A stretch of DNA of 64,000 bases from positions 54,366,926 through 54,430,925 of the forward strand of contig CM055103.1 of assembly GCA_029204225.1 (NCBI GenBank), read 5' to 3'. Position numbers and translations under genes: made by a program. Position 1 is the first letter of the stretch; every line of letters begins with the position of its first letter. Below, one piece after another: positions 1-11,239 of this stretch. This DNA is from Diphasiastrum complanatum (taxonomy: Eukaryota; Streptophyta; Lycopodiopsida; Lycopodiales; Lycopodiaceae). The notes below the pieces were generated by a model, which saw nothing but the letters and a program-made list of their open reading frames with translations, searched no databases and was not told the origin of the DNA.

Positions 1-12
1 CTCGAAGATCTG

Positions 13-129
13 GAGACACGAACCATGAAAAGTTTCGCAAACATGAAATTTAAAGGAAACAAAGATGAACGGTTTGCGAACACGAAAGTCAAAGGAGACG
101 AAGACAAACGGTTCGCGAACACGAAAGAT
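13..129. repeat. Three-copy 39-bp tandem repeat
   Basis: Three head-to-tail units of 39 bp lie at about 13-51, 52-90 and 91-129. The last two share the core GCGAACACGAAAG and the first is more diverged. The wording resembles the A-rich direct repeats inside the B-family LTR near 30.1-30.3 kb, so this may be part of a related LTR. That link is an inference from composition, not an alignment. Confidence 0.7.
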
Positions 130-898
130 CCACAAACGAGATTCCTTTGCGATCTAGTATGAGAGAAAGGCATACGAGCAAAACGAAACTCGTTTTGCCC
201 TCACGCTCCAAAGAGTACAAGCTAAGATCATGCAAGTACCCAGAAAAACAGATATCTGATATGATGGTATGACGTCAGCAGATACATTTTAGGTCGTGGC
301 TAATCTGCCACTCTTGTAATTACCTGATTAGTTGTAGATGTTTAATCACTCTAATCTTAGATTCACATAGAGCGACCATACTTACTGGATGATACTTGAC
401 ATATAGGTCAACAGAATACACACAGTGTAGTGTAAATAGTCTGATGCTAGTAAGCAATCAGGATGAAAAATATAGAATACTTGTCCACCTGCGTGAGAAG
501 ACAATTAAGTCTATGATCCAAAGATCCAACTGTCCGCTAGTAAAGCGAGACGATTACTCGTGAGAGAACCACGTTTCTCTCACGCCAATGCACTGCGTGG
601 GTATGCACGTAGTGCTCAAAGAATCAGAGAAATGAATTCAATAGATGATATTGTAGTCTTCGCGCACATATCAATTCGTGTTGTGTCCTCGAATGCAAAT
701 GTTTCTGCTAATAATCGCATGTCTGAGTTTCTTCTTGTTCATTTTGAATTCCGCACTTTGGTTGAAACCATGTTGAATGCTGTTTTAATTTATGAACATA
801 GATCAGTAGTACTGACTACACTCTGGAGGACTGTAGGAGTGATTAAGCTGGCAGTGTCCAGTGATCGCATCTAAACTCCATCCGAGACGAAGAGAGTC
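130..898. other. Unassigned sequence, possibly copia LTR and leader
   Basis: I see no assignable gene. A 104-codon open frame (560-874, plus) has no recognisable motif. Because copia pre-integrase coding follows on the same strand at 899, the interval may be degraded element sequence. I could not place LTR ends, a primer site or a protease here. Confidence 0.4.
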
Positions 899-1250
899 GT
901 GCTTGATTCGCCTTCGCAAAAGTTTCACGAATCCGATGAATTCATTAGTCATCACAACCAACAGGCCAAACGCAGAGAATCTGGTTTAGCTTCATCAATA
1001 GCATCACAACATGAATTGTGGCATCACAGGATGGGTCATTTGAACTACGGAAGCTTACGTTTGATGGCCAAGCTAATGATGGTGAGTGGATTACCCACAA
1101 TAAGGATGAACAACATTCCATTTGTGAAGAATGTGTGATGGGGAAGCACCATAGAGAGAAATTTAAGAAGGGGGGTCTTCTAGAGTGAACATTATTTCGG
1201 AGACATAAACAATCAATACTGTAGAAAGTTGTTTCATCTAGACATGGATG
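899..1250 (+). pseudogene. Copia GAG-pre-integrase / integrase N-terminal fragment
   Basis: The open frame contains LWHHRMGHLNYGSLRLMA, the classic GAG-pre-integrase motif of Ty1/copia polyproteins (His part of the HHCC zinc site). It then continues into a region where the Cys pair is expected. The frame is lost near 1120-1138; in another frame the DNA reads CEECVMGKHHREKF, which supplies the two cysteines, so a frameshift separates the halves. No protease precedes it and no integrase DDE core follows. It is a dead fragment, on the opposite strand to the gag/protease piece at 1.6-2.06 kb. Confidence 0.75.
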
Positions 1251-1344
1251 CAGCAAAAAAGAGTGCGGAGTAGCCTGCTATATGTGGAAGTGCAAAGCGT
1301 TTGTTGTGGAGGTAAAGTGTGTGACTCTAATTAATACCACTACA

Positions 1345-1592
1345 TATTATTTATAATAATTTGTATAAAACAAAGTTGGATGAACATCTATGCTTGTGGT
1401 GATTATATTTCAAGACAACTTTTTGTTTGTTCCATTTTGTAGATAACTAGTGAAAGTTGCCAAAATAAAGAGGTTGCAATGCTCAAACATTTCATTTTGG
1501 AGGTAGAATTTAGAGAGTAAAAGTTGCATGTATAGTGATAAGTATCACCTCGGCAAAGATGGTGGCTTGACATGATGGGAATTACAGATTGG
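1345..1592 (-). repeat. Left arm of a ~245-bp inverted repeat
   Basis: The reverse complement of this interval matches 3187-3432 along its length with scattered mismatches (shared blocks include CAAGCCACCATCTTTG and CATGCAACTTTTACTCTCT). The arms are about 1.6 kb apart. On the minus strand this arm directly follows the protease piece at 1.6 kb, so it is probably internal sequence of that element. Confidence 0.8.
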
Positions 1593-2060
1593 CAAGAAGT
1601 TCTCAAACCAATTATGCTTCCCAGTCATGTGCCTAGTCGCACCTGAATCAATGAACCATCTAGCACCATCATCCACATGAGATGCCAAATCGATGAGAAG
1701 ACATTGGTCTCGTCGTCTTCTACATCATCTTTGGCAATGTTGCCTTGCTGCTTCACTTTCTCATGTTTGATATTCACTTTCTTCTTATAGCATTCTCTCG
1801 CCCACCGACCTGGCTTGTGGCAATAATAACACTTTCCTTTCTTCTTCTTTGACTTTGATGACAACTCTCCCTCATCACCACTCACAAACATTTGAAAGCT
1901 TTATGACATGCCACTCATTGTTGTGTGGACCAATTCAACATCTCTTATAGGCTCGCCAATGGCAATAGGTTGGTCTCTCACTTCCTTTATCTTGGTGAAT
2001 GTCTCATTGATGATTGTCAAGTCCAATTTGCCCAAAATGTCACCTGTAGGCTAAAGAGGA
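1593..2060 (-). pseudogene. Copia gag (zinc knuckle) to protease fragment
   Basis: Reading the minus strand from about 2060 gives gag capsid-like coding (ETFTKIKEVRDQ, ELVHTTMSGMS), then a CX2CX4HX4C zinc knuckle (CYYCHKPGRWAREC, near 1.8 kb). In a shifted frame the aspartic protease start FIDSGATRHMTG follows near 1.6 kb. This gag-knuckle-protease order is standard for Ty1/copia. A frameshift lies just before the protease and the frame ends soon after it. No integrase or RT follows in this orientation. It may belong to the same element as the LTR-like repeat to its right. Confidence 0.75.
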
Positions 2061-2369
2061 TATGTCAAAGCCCATGGCAATGTCAGATTGTACTTTTTGT
2101 CATGATTTTAAGTTAGATAAAAAGTTTAATAAAAAAGATAAATAAAATCCAATTTTTTTCAGTTTTTCTCTATTTTTCAAAGTATCTATAAAATGAACTA
2201 AGATTAGTGATTTGACCACCTCACAAAATTATTGATTATATTATTGGCCTAATTTGGAATAACGAGGGATAACTGACAAAATTTCTAGAATGTTCACATG
2301 TTTGGGAATGATCCACAAGTATGATTGATCTTATTAAGCTTTATGGTTAGCACAATAAATTGATTCTGG

Positions 2370-3065
2370 ATTGAATAGCAAAATCTAGTACAAAATTTGA
2401 TGGCTTAACCACAATCTAGCATGCTAAGAATCAGAGAATGATAGCTTTGATTACAAATGAGCAAAAGTACAAGAATTTAGTGTATGAGCATAAGCCTCAA
2501 CACGAGTTAGAGAGAGAAAGAGAGAAATATTCAAGCAAATATTGGTGTAGATTCAAAATGGCATGGAATAGCTACAAAGCTTGGTTCTTCATCAAAGATT
2601 ATGAGAATAGCTACACATATTTATGGAGTTTGAGGTAGCTCGAGGTAGAACCGCATCCATCCACCTTTCAATCACATCTAAAGTGAAAACTAGAGTCTAA
2701 GTGACATTTGTCACATCTCATGCATGCATTTCTACCTACTTTAACCAAGTGGCATTTTTCTATCTAGAATTGTACAAATCATCATGCATGTGTCCATTTC
2801 ACTTTGTGCATGCCTTGAATGTCACTATGGATCACTTACAATAAATGCATGTGATATGCCACAAGTTTTTACAAGCATATTAATGCCATTTCTATGTCTA
2901 CAATCTATATGCAAGTTGTATTCTACCAACTAGACTTGTGGAACCCATATAGCTCGAGTTCTATCTAGGCCAAATTTGGCATTTACATTTATGAAACAAC
3001 AAACCTGCATTGATAAGACTTTGTAGCAAGCCTAAAGTCAAGATAGGTGATTTTTATTTTCAACA
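2370..3065 (-). repeat. LTR-like repeat, family E (copy 1)
   Basis: Positions 2540-2885 are nearly the same as 52497-52843. The right end (TTTTATTTTCAACA at 3065) matches the LTR edge at 53653, which abuts a polypurine tract. This identifies the block as LTR material of the copia family at 53-55.7 kb. Read on the minus strand it begins TGTTGAAAAT. No polypurine tract or primer site sits next to this copy and the left boundary is uncertain. Confidence 0.65.
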
Positions 3066-3186
3066 ATAACTAATAATTTCATGTACTGGAGAACCATTAT
3101 CCAAGTCAAGCATTAAGCTGAATCCTATATGCAGGACATGGACGTAACAAAAACCCACCTGGAAAATTAATCCACCATGGATTGTT

Positions 3187-3432
3187 TGTAATTTCCCATC
3201 GTGTCAAGCCACCATCTTTGCTGAGGTGATACTTCTCACTATACATGCAACTTTTACTCTCTGAAGTCTACCTCCACAACAAAAATGCTTGAGCATTCCA
3301 ACCTCTTTATTTTGGCAACCTTTCACTAGATATCTACAAAATGAAACAAACAAAAAGTTGTCTTTAAATATAATCACCACAAGCATAGATATTCATCCAA
3401 CTTCTTTTATACAGATTATTATAAGATTCAAC
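3187..3432 (+). repeat. Right arm of the ~245-bp inverted repeat
   Basis: Inverted copy of 1345-1592. It lies between the family E LTR-like repeat and the start of the uncharacterised gene fragment at 3478, with no coding content of its own that I recognise. Confidence 0.8.
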
Positions 3433-3477
3433 TACCAATTTGTGTCCAAGATTCAAGTCCGTAACTCATTTTCTTAG

Positions 3478-4530
3478 ATTTGTATGCAAAGAAAATAGTG
3501 GATTACTTGGATATTGTCAAAGGTTGAGTGATATTGGAATGCATAGCTTATCTTGTCTTAATCAGCAATTACAGTTTCCTAATCAACAATCGCTTCATTA
3601 TGTGCAACACACTAGTGCTGAAAACAAGGCACTCAAGCATGTCATATCATAGTTGAATACTACAGTCACTAGTCTTCAGGGCTCAAACCAAGATATGTTA
3701 AAATCCAGGGAGAAGTTGCGATCCAACAATTTAAAATCTGTTGTTGATATACAAGTTTCAAAAAGGCAATGATGAAAAGGAAAAGAAAGAGAGTACCGAT
3801 GAAGAATATTGATGACTTATCCACACATAGCGGCAATCAGAAAAAAAGGATTCGAGCATTTAGGTATATTTTCTTATAAACTGTTTATTTGATTTGTATT
3901 TGTCATTTAAGTTTGATTTGCAATTGATAATATCATTATCAATTTATTAAACATAATTTTAGTTTTATATATTTGTTGCAGATCATGTTTAGTGGAAAAG
4001 AACTATTTAACAGATCGTTCATGCATTGGAGAATCTCTAAGTCATGTTTTACCGAGAAAGTCAAAGGCAATGATAAAATACTTGGTTTGAAAAACTAAAA
4101 AAAAAAATTGCAAAGACTGTTCTGAATAAGGTCCAAACTTACTTGGTTGCAAATGTGAAGTGCATGTGATGATTTTGGAATTAGTAGAAATGCTTATTCT
4201 ACTTTTTTTAGAATAGTTGAAGAAGCCTTTTCTCAAGTGATGGTGAGTAAAACTCTTCCTCGTCCATATCGAGTAAGATTAGCAAGAAATTATTATAATA
4301 ATAGAATGTTCAAAGTAGTTGGCCAACCACTTATATAACTAATTTATACAAATCAGAATGTGGTGAGCTCATTTACAACAATTGCAATAATATTTTCCTT
4401 GATATTGAAAATGTTCTAAAATACATTATTCGATTCATAAAGTAGACAAACATCAAGTAAATAGAAAGATTATTATTGTAATGAAATTAGATGAATATAA
4501 AATCATCAAAGGTCTCATCTCGATTGAGAG
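3478..4530 (+). pseudogene. Uncharacterised intron-bearing gene family, copy 1 (partial)
   Basis: Not a family I can name. Ordered motifs recur in the longer copy at 60.1-62.8 kb: LGYCQ (3505-3519), a coiled-coil-like stretch to about 3770, a basic run (KRKRKR), an ISRNAY...PRPYRVRLARNYYNN region (about 4175-4300), NIFLDIENV (4389-4415) and KLDEYKIIKG (4484-4513). A good intron occupies 3864-3981 (GTATAT to TTGTTGCAG), and splicing keeps the frame open across it. A possible acceptor TTTTCTTAG ends at 3477, so an upstream exon may be lost. In-frame stops near 3650 and 4085 and frame changes show decay. The sequence homologous to the 3' half of the long copy is missing. Neighbours are retroelement debris. 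Confidence 0.6.
3864..3981 (+). other. Predicted GT-AG intron in copy 1 of the uncharacterised family
   Basis: The donor is AG|GTATATTT and the acceptor TTTGTTGCAG. The interval is 118 bp and strongly T-rich. Joining the flanks keeps the reading frame open through about 35 further codons, which supports real splicing in the ancestral gene. The matching region of the 60-kb copy shows no intron that I can identify. Confidence 0.6.
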
Positions 4531-5899
4531 GATAGGGGCTTGCAAGGAGTTGAAAGGTTGGTTGGTGAGTGATTGGAGGTTGATTGGTTGATGTTTTGGT
4601 TGTTGATACTAGGGATTTTTCCAATTACTTGCTTGTGGGATGTGGAAAGCATGATTATGCTTGCCTCTTGATGCATCATTGGTAAGGAGAGGTTGCTTGC
4701 ATGATTTCAATTTGTGGAATGTTTAATTGTGGAGTGATGATTGTTAGTTAGTTGCCGGCTTGATTGTTAGGTGTTATTTCTTGCTAGTTGGAGTTTAGGG
4801 TGGTTTGCTAAAAAATGGTTAGGAGTTGATATTTATTTCTTGTATTGTCACCATTGCTAGCTACGTTGCACATGGTGGTTGAATGTGTGAGTTTGTATGT
4901 TGTATCAGTTGATTGACTATGGATTGTGGTTTGAAGCTCTTGTTAGCATGAGTAGATTGGTGATAGCTTGTTATTTGTTGTGTAGTGGTGGCCATTACAT
5001 GAGCATAAAGAAATCCAAGGAGCCAAGAGCAAATGAGTTTTGATATCAGTGACCTGCAAACAAGTATTTCATCACTACCGTGGTTCTGATTTGTTCCCTT
5101 ACTCTAACTGTTGTCTATTTATCTACCTGACCAATGACCTGCCAAAGGTTTTTGTTTTGCTGTCCACTCTGCACATTGATTTTGTATCGCCCTGTAGGTG
5201 ACTGAAACCTAGCAGCGACCTATGTACACATTTTTTGTGGGCAGTATCGGATCAATCAGCAACAAATCAAGGAGCCAGAGGCCTTTTGTGGGCTGTTTTC
5301 AATTAAAAAAACAGACCTTCCCGGTCTGTTGCAGCCTAAACAGCCTGCCAGCAGCCTGTCATGGCCTGTACCAGCCTGTCTACCACCTGCATTACGGATA
5401 TTAGAACTCAAAATGGGCCCTATTTCAAGATGTTTTTTTTTTTACTTTGCACAATTTCAACACTTATGTGGCCCAATCAATCATGTCCATCTATGACAAA
5501 CTATAACAATGGTTGACAGACGAAAATTGTTTTTGTCCTTCCCAACCAAATTTTGGTGATTTTTAAAAATTCCGTCGGGCAGAACAAACGATCGTGATTG
5601 GACCACAAGTACTGTCCGAATACTCTTTTGCTACCCGTATACTCTTTTGCTTTACGTATTTGTACACTTGAGGTTGATTTTATGTCAATAGTCATAAACT
5701 GCAGTTAACTAATCACTATAGTTTAGGAACTTCTTCTCATTCTTAGGTATACTTATCTTTCTCTTTGTTATTTTTGTTTTCTTCGTTTTCATGTCAGAAG
5801 TTGATAGTTTAGATTCTTTTGAATTTCTTGTTCTAAGCAGAGCATACTTTGGTGAAAGTACTGTGAAGGATTTCAGATCATTATAATCCAATCCACTTG
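4531..5899. other. No gene recognised
   Basis: About 1.4 kb. The first part (4.53-5.0 kb) is GT-rich on the plus strand. The rest holds only short open frames (for example 5222-5404 plus, 5501-5695 minus) without motifs. Around 5330-5395 there are short imperfect repeats of CAGCCTG. The LTR of the next element begins somewhere near 5.9 kb, and its left edge could not be fixed. Confidence 0.5.
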
Positions 5900-6358
5900 A
5901 AAGATCTTTGGTTAGAAAGAGAAATACACTACCAATCTCACCAATATAGAAAAATCAGCATTTACACACAAATTGAGATAAAAACACCAATATAACTTGA
6001 TCAAACTTGAATGAAATGATTTTGTACTGTTGTTTTCCATACAAAACTAGCAAGATACTATCATTCACATGTGTGAAACCAAAAATAGCATTTATGAATC
6101 ATTCTACACATAAAATTGCTTGCAATCACCAATATAGTGCACCAACGGATAGTAGAACCCAAGAAAACCATGTATAAGCATGAAATGAGATAGAGAAGAG
6201 AGAGGATCACTCTCTCCATGAGTTACATCCATTTATAGTAGGTTCAAACCCTATTTGGCCTTTGAAAAGTCAATCTCCAAGTCTAAAACAATTTTTGGCC
6301 TCTATATGCTAAACATGGAAATATTGACAAAATGATGAAACTACTTGAATCTTTCACA
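5900..6358 (-). repeat. 3' LTR (partial) of copia element D
   Basis: The right edge is clear: LTR end TTTCACA at 6358, then the polypurine tract. The block from about 6090 to 6250 matches 40590-40745 (shared GGATAGTAGAACCCA, CATGAGTTACATCC), so it is the same LTR family as element C. The left edge is not identifiable and is set approximately. Confidence 0.7.
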
Positions 6359-7400
6359 CTCCCTCTTCAACTAGTTTTAGCATAGACTTTGATAGCAGTC
6401 CAAGTGAAGTCCTATGCTTCATGAACAAGTCCTTTTCCAATGCTTTGGTGAAGATATCAGCTACACATTTCCTTGAAGACACATGTTGAAGCTCCACCTC
6501 CTTTGCAATGACTTGCTCCCTTACAAAATGATATTGCACCTCAATATGCTTGCTCCTAGCATGAAAGATAGGATTGGATGTCAACCTTTGGCTGATTGAT
6601 TGTCACAAAAGATGATTGGGCTCTCTGAAAAATCCAACAAGTGAAGATCCTTGATCATCCTCATGATCCATACCATCTCCTTTGTCATCACCTATGAAAA
6701 TACAATAAGCACTAATGGATTTCCTATCCATTACATCTCCAACATAGTCCGAATCTGAAAATCCAAAAAGATTAGGTGATGATGCCTCATACAATATGCC
6801 AAAATCTCAAGGTCCAATGATGTACCTCAAAACATGCTTTCCTAGCTTCCAATGCTCCTCACTAGGATCTTGCATGAATTGACTCAATCTTCCAATATTG
6901 GCTAGATAGATGAGTGAACCAACTAGCTTCCTATAGAGAGTAATGTCCTCAAAGGATCATTCATTACCTCTTATAGTTAGCTTTACATGAGACTCCATAG
7001 GTGTATCAATAGCTTTTGCATCTACCATATGAAATCTTTCTAGAATAGAATTAGCATACTTCTCTTGATAAATGAAAGTAGATTGAGAAGATCTAATGAC
7101 TTCTATTTACAAAATGTAATGCAAATTACCAAAATCATGCATCTCAAACTCCTTCTTAAGAGCATTCTTGATATCCTCCACATCTTGATTGTCTCCACCA
7201 CTCAAGATGATATCATCCACATAAATTAGCAAGATGGTAAGATCATTTCCAGCAAACCTATAATAAAGTGAATGATCATACTCACTCATAACAAAGCCTT
7301 GAGAGTAAAAACGTCTTAATATTAGCATACCAACTCCTTGGTGCTTGCTTAAGGCCATACAAACTCTTTTGTAGTAAACACACAACATGAATTACAATGG
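6354..7400 (-). pseudogene. Copia element D, RT and RNase H remnant
   Basis: The minus strand carries the end of a Ty1/copia polyprotein. KSLYGLKQAPRSWY and, after a frameshift, GFVMSEYDHSLYYR and LLIYVDDIILSG (RT catalytic YVDD) lie in about 7110-7420. RNase H follows (LFGFSDSDYVGDVMDRKS, about 6690-6790), and the C-terminal HARSKHIEVQYHFVREQV lies at about 6480-6570. Coding ends EEGV followed by a TGA that lies in the LTR, as in element A. There are at least three frame breaks, and RNase H has lost sequence near 6600-6650. Everything upstream of the RT middle is absent; at about 7400 it meets a plus-strand copia fragment. Confidence 0.85.
6359..6368 (-). other. Polypurine tract of element D
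   Basis: The minus strand reads GAAGAGGGAG immediately before LTR start TGTGAAAG. The same arrangement occurs in element A. This tract would prime plus-strand DNA synthesis. Confidence 0.75.
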
Positions 7401-7439
7401 AAATAACCATGGGCATGGCCCCAAACTCGAGATAGGAAG

Positions 7440-8003
7440 ATAATATTTTAATAATCTTCACAAAACCTTGCAAAGGAGGAGGAGGAGGAGGATGAAGTGG
7501 ATGTATTCTTGATGGCATCTACATCTTCACCAACAAGCAATAGCAATTCAAGAGACAATTGGTGGATCGACAGTGGGGCTAGCTCCCACATGTCTTATGA
7601 AAAGGACTTTTTCTCAACCTTACACTCTTTCAATGATGCTAAAAAGTCTGTCTTTACTGCAAATGATGAAGAGTGTAGGATAGATGATCTTGGCACCATC
7701 TCTTTGTGTCTAGAATCCTCAAAATGCATGGATCTAGAAAATGTCCTTTATGTACCATCAATCAGCAAGAATATGCCTAGTGCTGGTCTACTCTTAGAAA
7801 GTGGTTTGTATGTCCACTTTAAGCATGGTGTTTGTTTCATCTTGAAGAATAATGTTTGCATTGCAAAGGGATTTAAGCATGGAAGATTGTTTAAGTTGGA
7901 AGCTAGTGTTGCTTTTGAGAGGGTGAGCTTGGCAAAGGAGGAGATCACTCAAGAGGAGATCTTGGCAAAGTGTGATCTATCTGCAAAAGGAGGAAGATCT
8001 TGA
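7440..8003 (+). pseudogene. Copia element G, gag tail, protease and pre-integrase start
   Basis: An acidic run encoded by a GGA/GAG repeat (7469-7490) leads into WWIDSGASSHM (near 7560-7592), the aspartic protease active site. Protease-type sequence follows (VLYVPSISKN, KHGRLFKLEA) and the frame stays open to 8003. The pre-integrase motif that should follow ITQEE is missing, and the sequence jumps to unrelated codons. The N-terminal gag is absent. The strand is opposite to element D, which ends about 40-90 bp to the left. Confidence 0.8.
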
Positions 8004-8892
8004 GGATCAGTCTCAAAGCATGAGAGTTCCAAGGGAGTCCTGCATGACAATGTCTGAGTCATCAAATTGCATGCAAATTTTTCCATTCAAGTATGCATCT
8101 TGCAAGGGTGGTGAGCATTGGAGAGTCTAATATCGTTGAATTACTTTTTGGAAAGTATTAGGCAATTTCATTGGATAACTATTTTTGTAATAGTTTGAAT
8201 AGAGTCATAATAGATGAAACATCATTTTCTTCAAAAGTCTTTGTGTCCAGATTCTATGTGCATGATCATTCCAATGTAAGGACCAAAGATTATCCTATTT
8301 CAATGATAGGAATAATGGTAGTGTTTTGCTCTTCAAGTAGAGAGTGTAGAATCTACTTGTTTTCCACCAAAGAATTTGTCAATAATGGAAATGTGATCTT
8401 TCAAGAGTGGAAGATCTGTAAACTTGAAGAAGCCCTTTGGATCAATACCTTATTCAATTCATTTATGTTTTGGAGTCAAGTCAAGTGGAGGATCAAGCTC
8501 AAGACCCAAGGACTCCAAGAAGAACCTTGAGTATCAAGATGGAGCCATCTAGTCTCAATCATACGGATCAAGCAAGTCAAGTTGTCTTTGGCAACATTAT
8601 GTATGCACTTAATAGTTTAATTGATGTATCTTCTAGTGCACAAAATGCTTTGGAATCCATGGCTAGGCATGATGTATATTTTTTGAAGTGTGCTACATGT
8701 ATATAGACACATTTGTGGAACATCTTGTAAGGGATCCTTTAAGAGATAGTGAAAGATCCTTCATGGACATCATTCCCTATTGGAGTCTCAAAATTTCCTT
8801 GTTTGTAGCTGGATGTTTTAGACACTTCTAGAAGCATTCATTCATCTAGCAAGAGAGTTGTAGATAGATCAAGCTAAATTTGAGGAGGAGTG
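8004..8892 (+). pseudogene. Copia element G, integrase-RT linker remnant and 3' region
   Basis: Around 8335-8420 the plus strand encodes RIYLFSTKEFVNNGNVIFQE, which matches the linker after copia integrase (STKK..ISRDVIFHE in element A). The integrase and RT cores are missing. The interval ends with GAGGAGGAG (8884-8892), a polypurine tract directly before an LTR. The order is therefore right for the 3' part of an element, with large internal deletions. Confidence 0.6.
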
Positions 8893-9801
8893 TGAAGAAT
8901 TGCCAAAAATTGGCAAATCTAGCTTGATCAAAAACCATGAAGAATAGTGTAAATTTTGTACCTAATAGGGTTCCACACATGTATGGACAAAATGTCACGT
9001 GGAAACCCACTTCTAATGTAGGTTAGGTCAAGTCAAGAGAGTTGGTCATGTCTATTTGGTGGCCATCCCTACTTTATAGGACCTACACCTAAGTTTAAAG
9101 TGAATAATTGACCAACTAGCTACCTATCAAGCATAACTCTAGGATCTAGGCTAGGGTTTCATTTTAGGGAAAGAAGAGTGAGTTAACTTCCTTATTACAT
9201 GCTGGAAATCCACCTAACTTCAAGAAGGAAGTCTAATTTGTTATGTATTCCAAGCTCCCATCGTGAGAAGAGAGAATAATTTTGGAGCTCATTGGCAATC
9301 TCATGCTAGTTCACTATGTACGTTGAGTTTTTGTGATCCAAATGAAACCAAATCAATTTCTACATGTTTCTCAGGTTGAAGGCCGTACTACAGCCTGTAG
9401 TACACATGTGTGGTCTCAGATTTCAATTTTGATCAATGCTTTTGATTGTTAATGCTTGTTGTTTGTCAAATTGCCAGTCTAGATCAACTTTTTGATGACT
9501 AGTTTTTTGATAGATTGTTAAGCAAGCATCCGATCACTCTTGTGGATCTTTTGTAGATCTATTTATGGTCCTAAAGTACAGTACTTTCACAAATGACTCC
9601 CATCACAATCGACAGGCCTTGACCTGTGACTGTTTCAACTAACATCGAAGATACCCCTGTCACACAACAAGGAGAATCATCATCTACTAGATCTTGGCAT
9701 CCATTCTAGAATCAATTTATGTGATAAACACAAAGCTTAACAAGATCATTCACACGTGAGGATCATTCCCCACATGTGTGAGCTTGCTGGAATTTTTATC
9801 A
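8893..9801 (+). repeat. LTR flanked by both a polypurine tract and a primer site
   Basis: It starts TGTGAAGAATTGCC right after the polypurine tract and ends TTTTTATCA right before TGGTATCAGAGCC. At 909 bp with TG...CA ends, it is simultaneously a 3' LTR for the upstream fragment and a 5' LTR for the downstream leader. That arrangement is expected from tandem elements or LTR-LTR recombination. No target-site duplication can be expected at an internal LTR. Confidence 0.75.
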
Positions 9802-9814
9802 TGGTATCAGAGCC
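9802..9814 (+). other. Primer-binding site, initiator Met tRNA
   Basis: TGGTATCAGAGCC abuts the LTR end. It is complementary to the 3' end of plant initiator tRNA-Met, the usual copia primer. Leader sequence continues to about 9990 and is then cut by the next fragment. Confidence 0.85.
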
Positions 9815-10029
9815 AAATTAAGCTTTGCATGCTATTATCTCTGTTTGTGCAAGAATTTGTAGTCCAAATCAAGCAAAAAAGTTGTTTATCACTTTTTTTT
9901 ACTTTTTCTTGAAAAGTGTTTAGATCAAAGAGGATAGAAACTAGATTTTCAGATCAGAATATTGTACGGAATTCTGGAATTCCGCACGACTATTGTTCAA
10001 AGATCTACACAACATTGACAAGAACTTGA

Positions 10030-10990
10030 TCGTTTCAACCCTCAAGAATCCAGATGGTTCAACAACCAGATGGAAATCTCGACTAGTCGTCAAAGGTTAT
10101 GAACAAACCTATGGGATTGATTACACTGAGACATATAGTCCAGTTGTAATACTTCAGTCAATTTGATTTTTATTTGCCTTCGTAGTTGTCGAAGATCTGG
10201 AAGTACACCAGATTGATGTTCAAATAGCGTTTTTGAACAAATAGATACAAGAAGACATCTACATTTATCAACCTGAAGGTTACGTCCTTCAAGGCCAAGA
10301 ACACAAAGTATGTAAGCTGCAGAAAGCTCTCTACGGGCTAAAGCAATGAAGAGACTCAAGTTATGTCATAATATCCCTATACGTTGATGACTCACTGATC
10401 ATCATCAATTCAAACCAGCTGCTTCATGAGATGAATATACTTTTGTCGAAGGAATTCGAAATGCTTGATTTAGACCATGTGCACTACCTTCTGGGAATCG
10501 AGATAACTAGAGACAGAGCGAAGAGAAGTATCATGTTGAGTCGAGAAAAATATCTAACTAGTGTACTCTACATGTAGGGCATGGAAAACTGCAAGTCAAT
10601 AGAATTGCCTATGGACCCAGGATTCAAACTGTCAAAGGATATGTGTCCGGTCAGCACATTGTCACAGTTTATGTCAAATCCCGGCCTACCTCACTGAAAG
10701 ACTCTACTCTGAGTACTAAGATACATTCAAGCCACTAAGCACTATGCTTTGTGTTATAATGAAAATATAAAAGATGCTTTGACATTACTTACTTATTTTG
10801 ACTCTGATTGGGCTAGTAATGTGGACACAAGAAAATCCACTTCGAGCTATCTTTGCTTTTTAGTAGGAGGACCCATTTCATAGAATAGTCGAACGTAGAA
10901 ATGCATTTTTTTGTCCTCCAGCTTTAAGTGTTCTAGTTGCCCAACAAGATCTTAAAAATTAATTCATACTCACAAAAATGAGGGTACAGT
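10030..10990 (+). pseudogene. Copia reverse transcriptase - RNase H fragment
   Basis: The plus strand encodes YGIDYTETYSPV, EVHQIDVQIAFLN (first catalytic Asp), EDIYIYQPEGYV, ALYGLKQ, then LYVDDSLIIINS (YVDD catalytic pair), EMLDLDHVHYLLGIEIT and the RNase H start FDSDWASNVDTRKSTSSYL. Several TAG/TGA stops interrupt it. About 45 codons are missing between ALYGLKQ and the YVDD strand compared with element A. Gag, protease, integrase and both LTRs are absent. The sequence is closer to element B (KGY..YG.DY..TYSP) than to A. Confidence 0.85.
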
Positions 10991-11239
10991 CCACCGAAGA
11001 GATTAGAAGTGCTTTGTGTGTGTGTGTGTTATCACTAGAAATCAGATTCAATATGAAATTTAGTTATGAAATAGATTGAAAAAGTAGTGTAATAGTGCAA
11101 GCTCCTCAGGTGTCAAAGAAAGCCATTGTCTGATCAGAAATTGAGAGTCATCCGTGTTCTGATCAGAGTGAGTAAACAAGCACAATCAAACAACAATAAA
11201 GTGCATTCAATCATGACAAACATTCATCTACGTTATACA
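10991..11239. other. Short gap between copia fragments
   Basis: No gene recognised. It contains a (GT) run near 11017-11030. The next element (B, minus strand) begins near 11240. Confidence 0.5.

Noticed and set aside
560-874. Possible small gene of 104 codons
   Set aside because: No motif, no clear signals, and it is embedded next to copia coding on the same strand; kept only as unassigned sequence.
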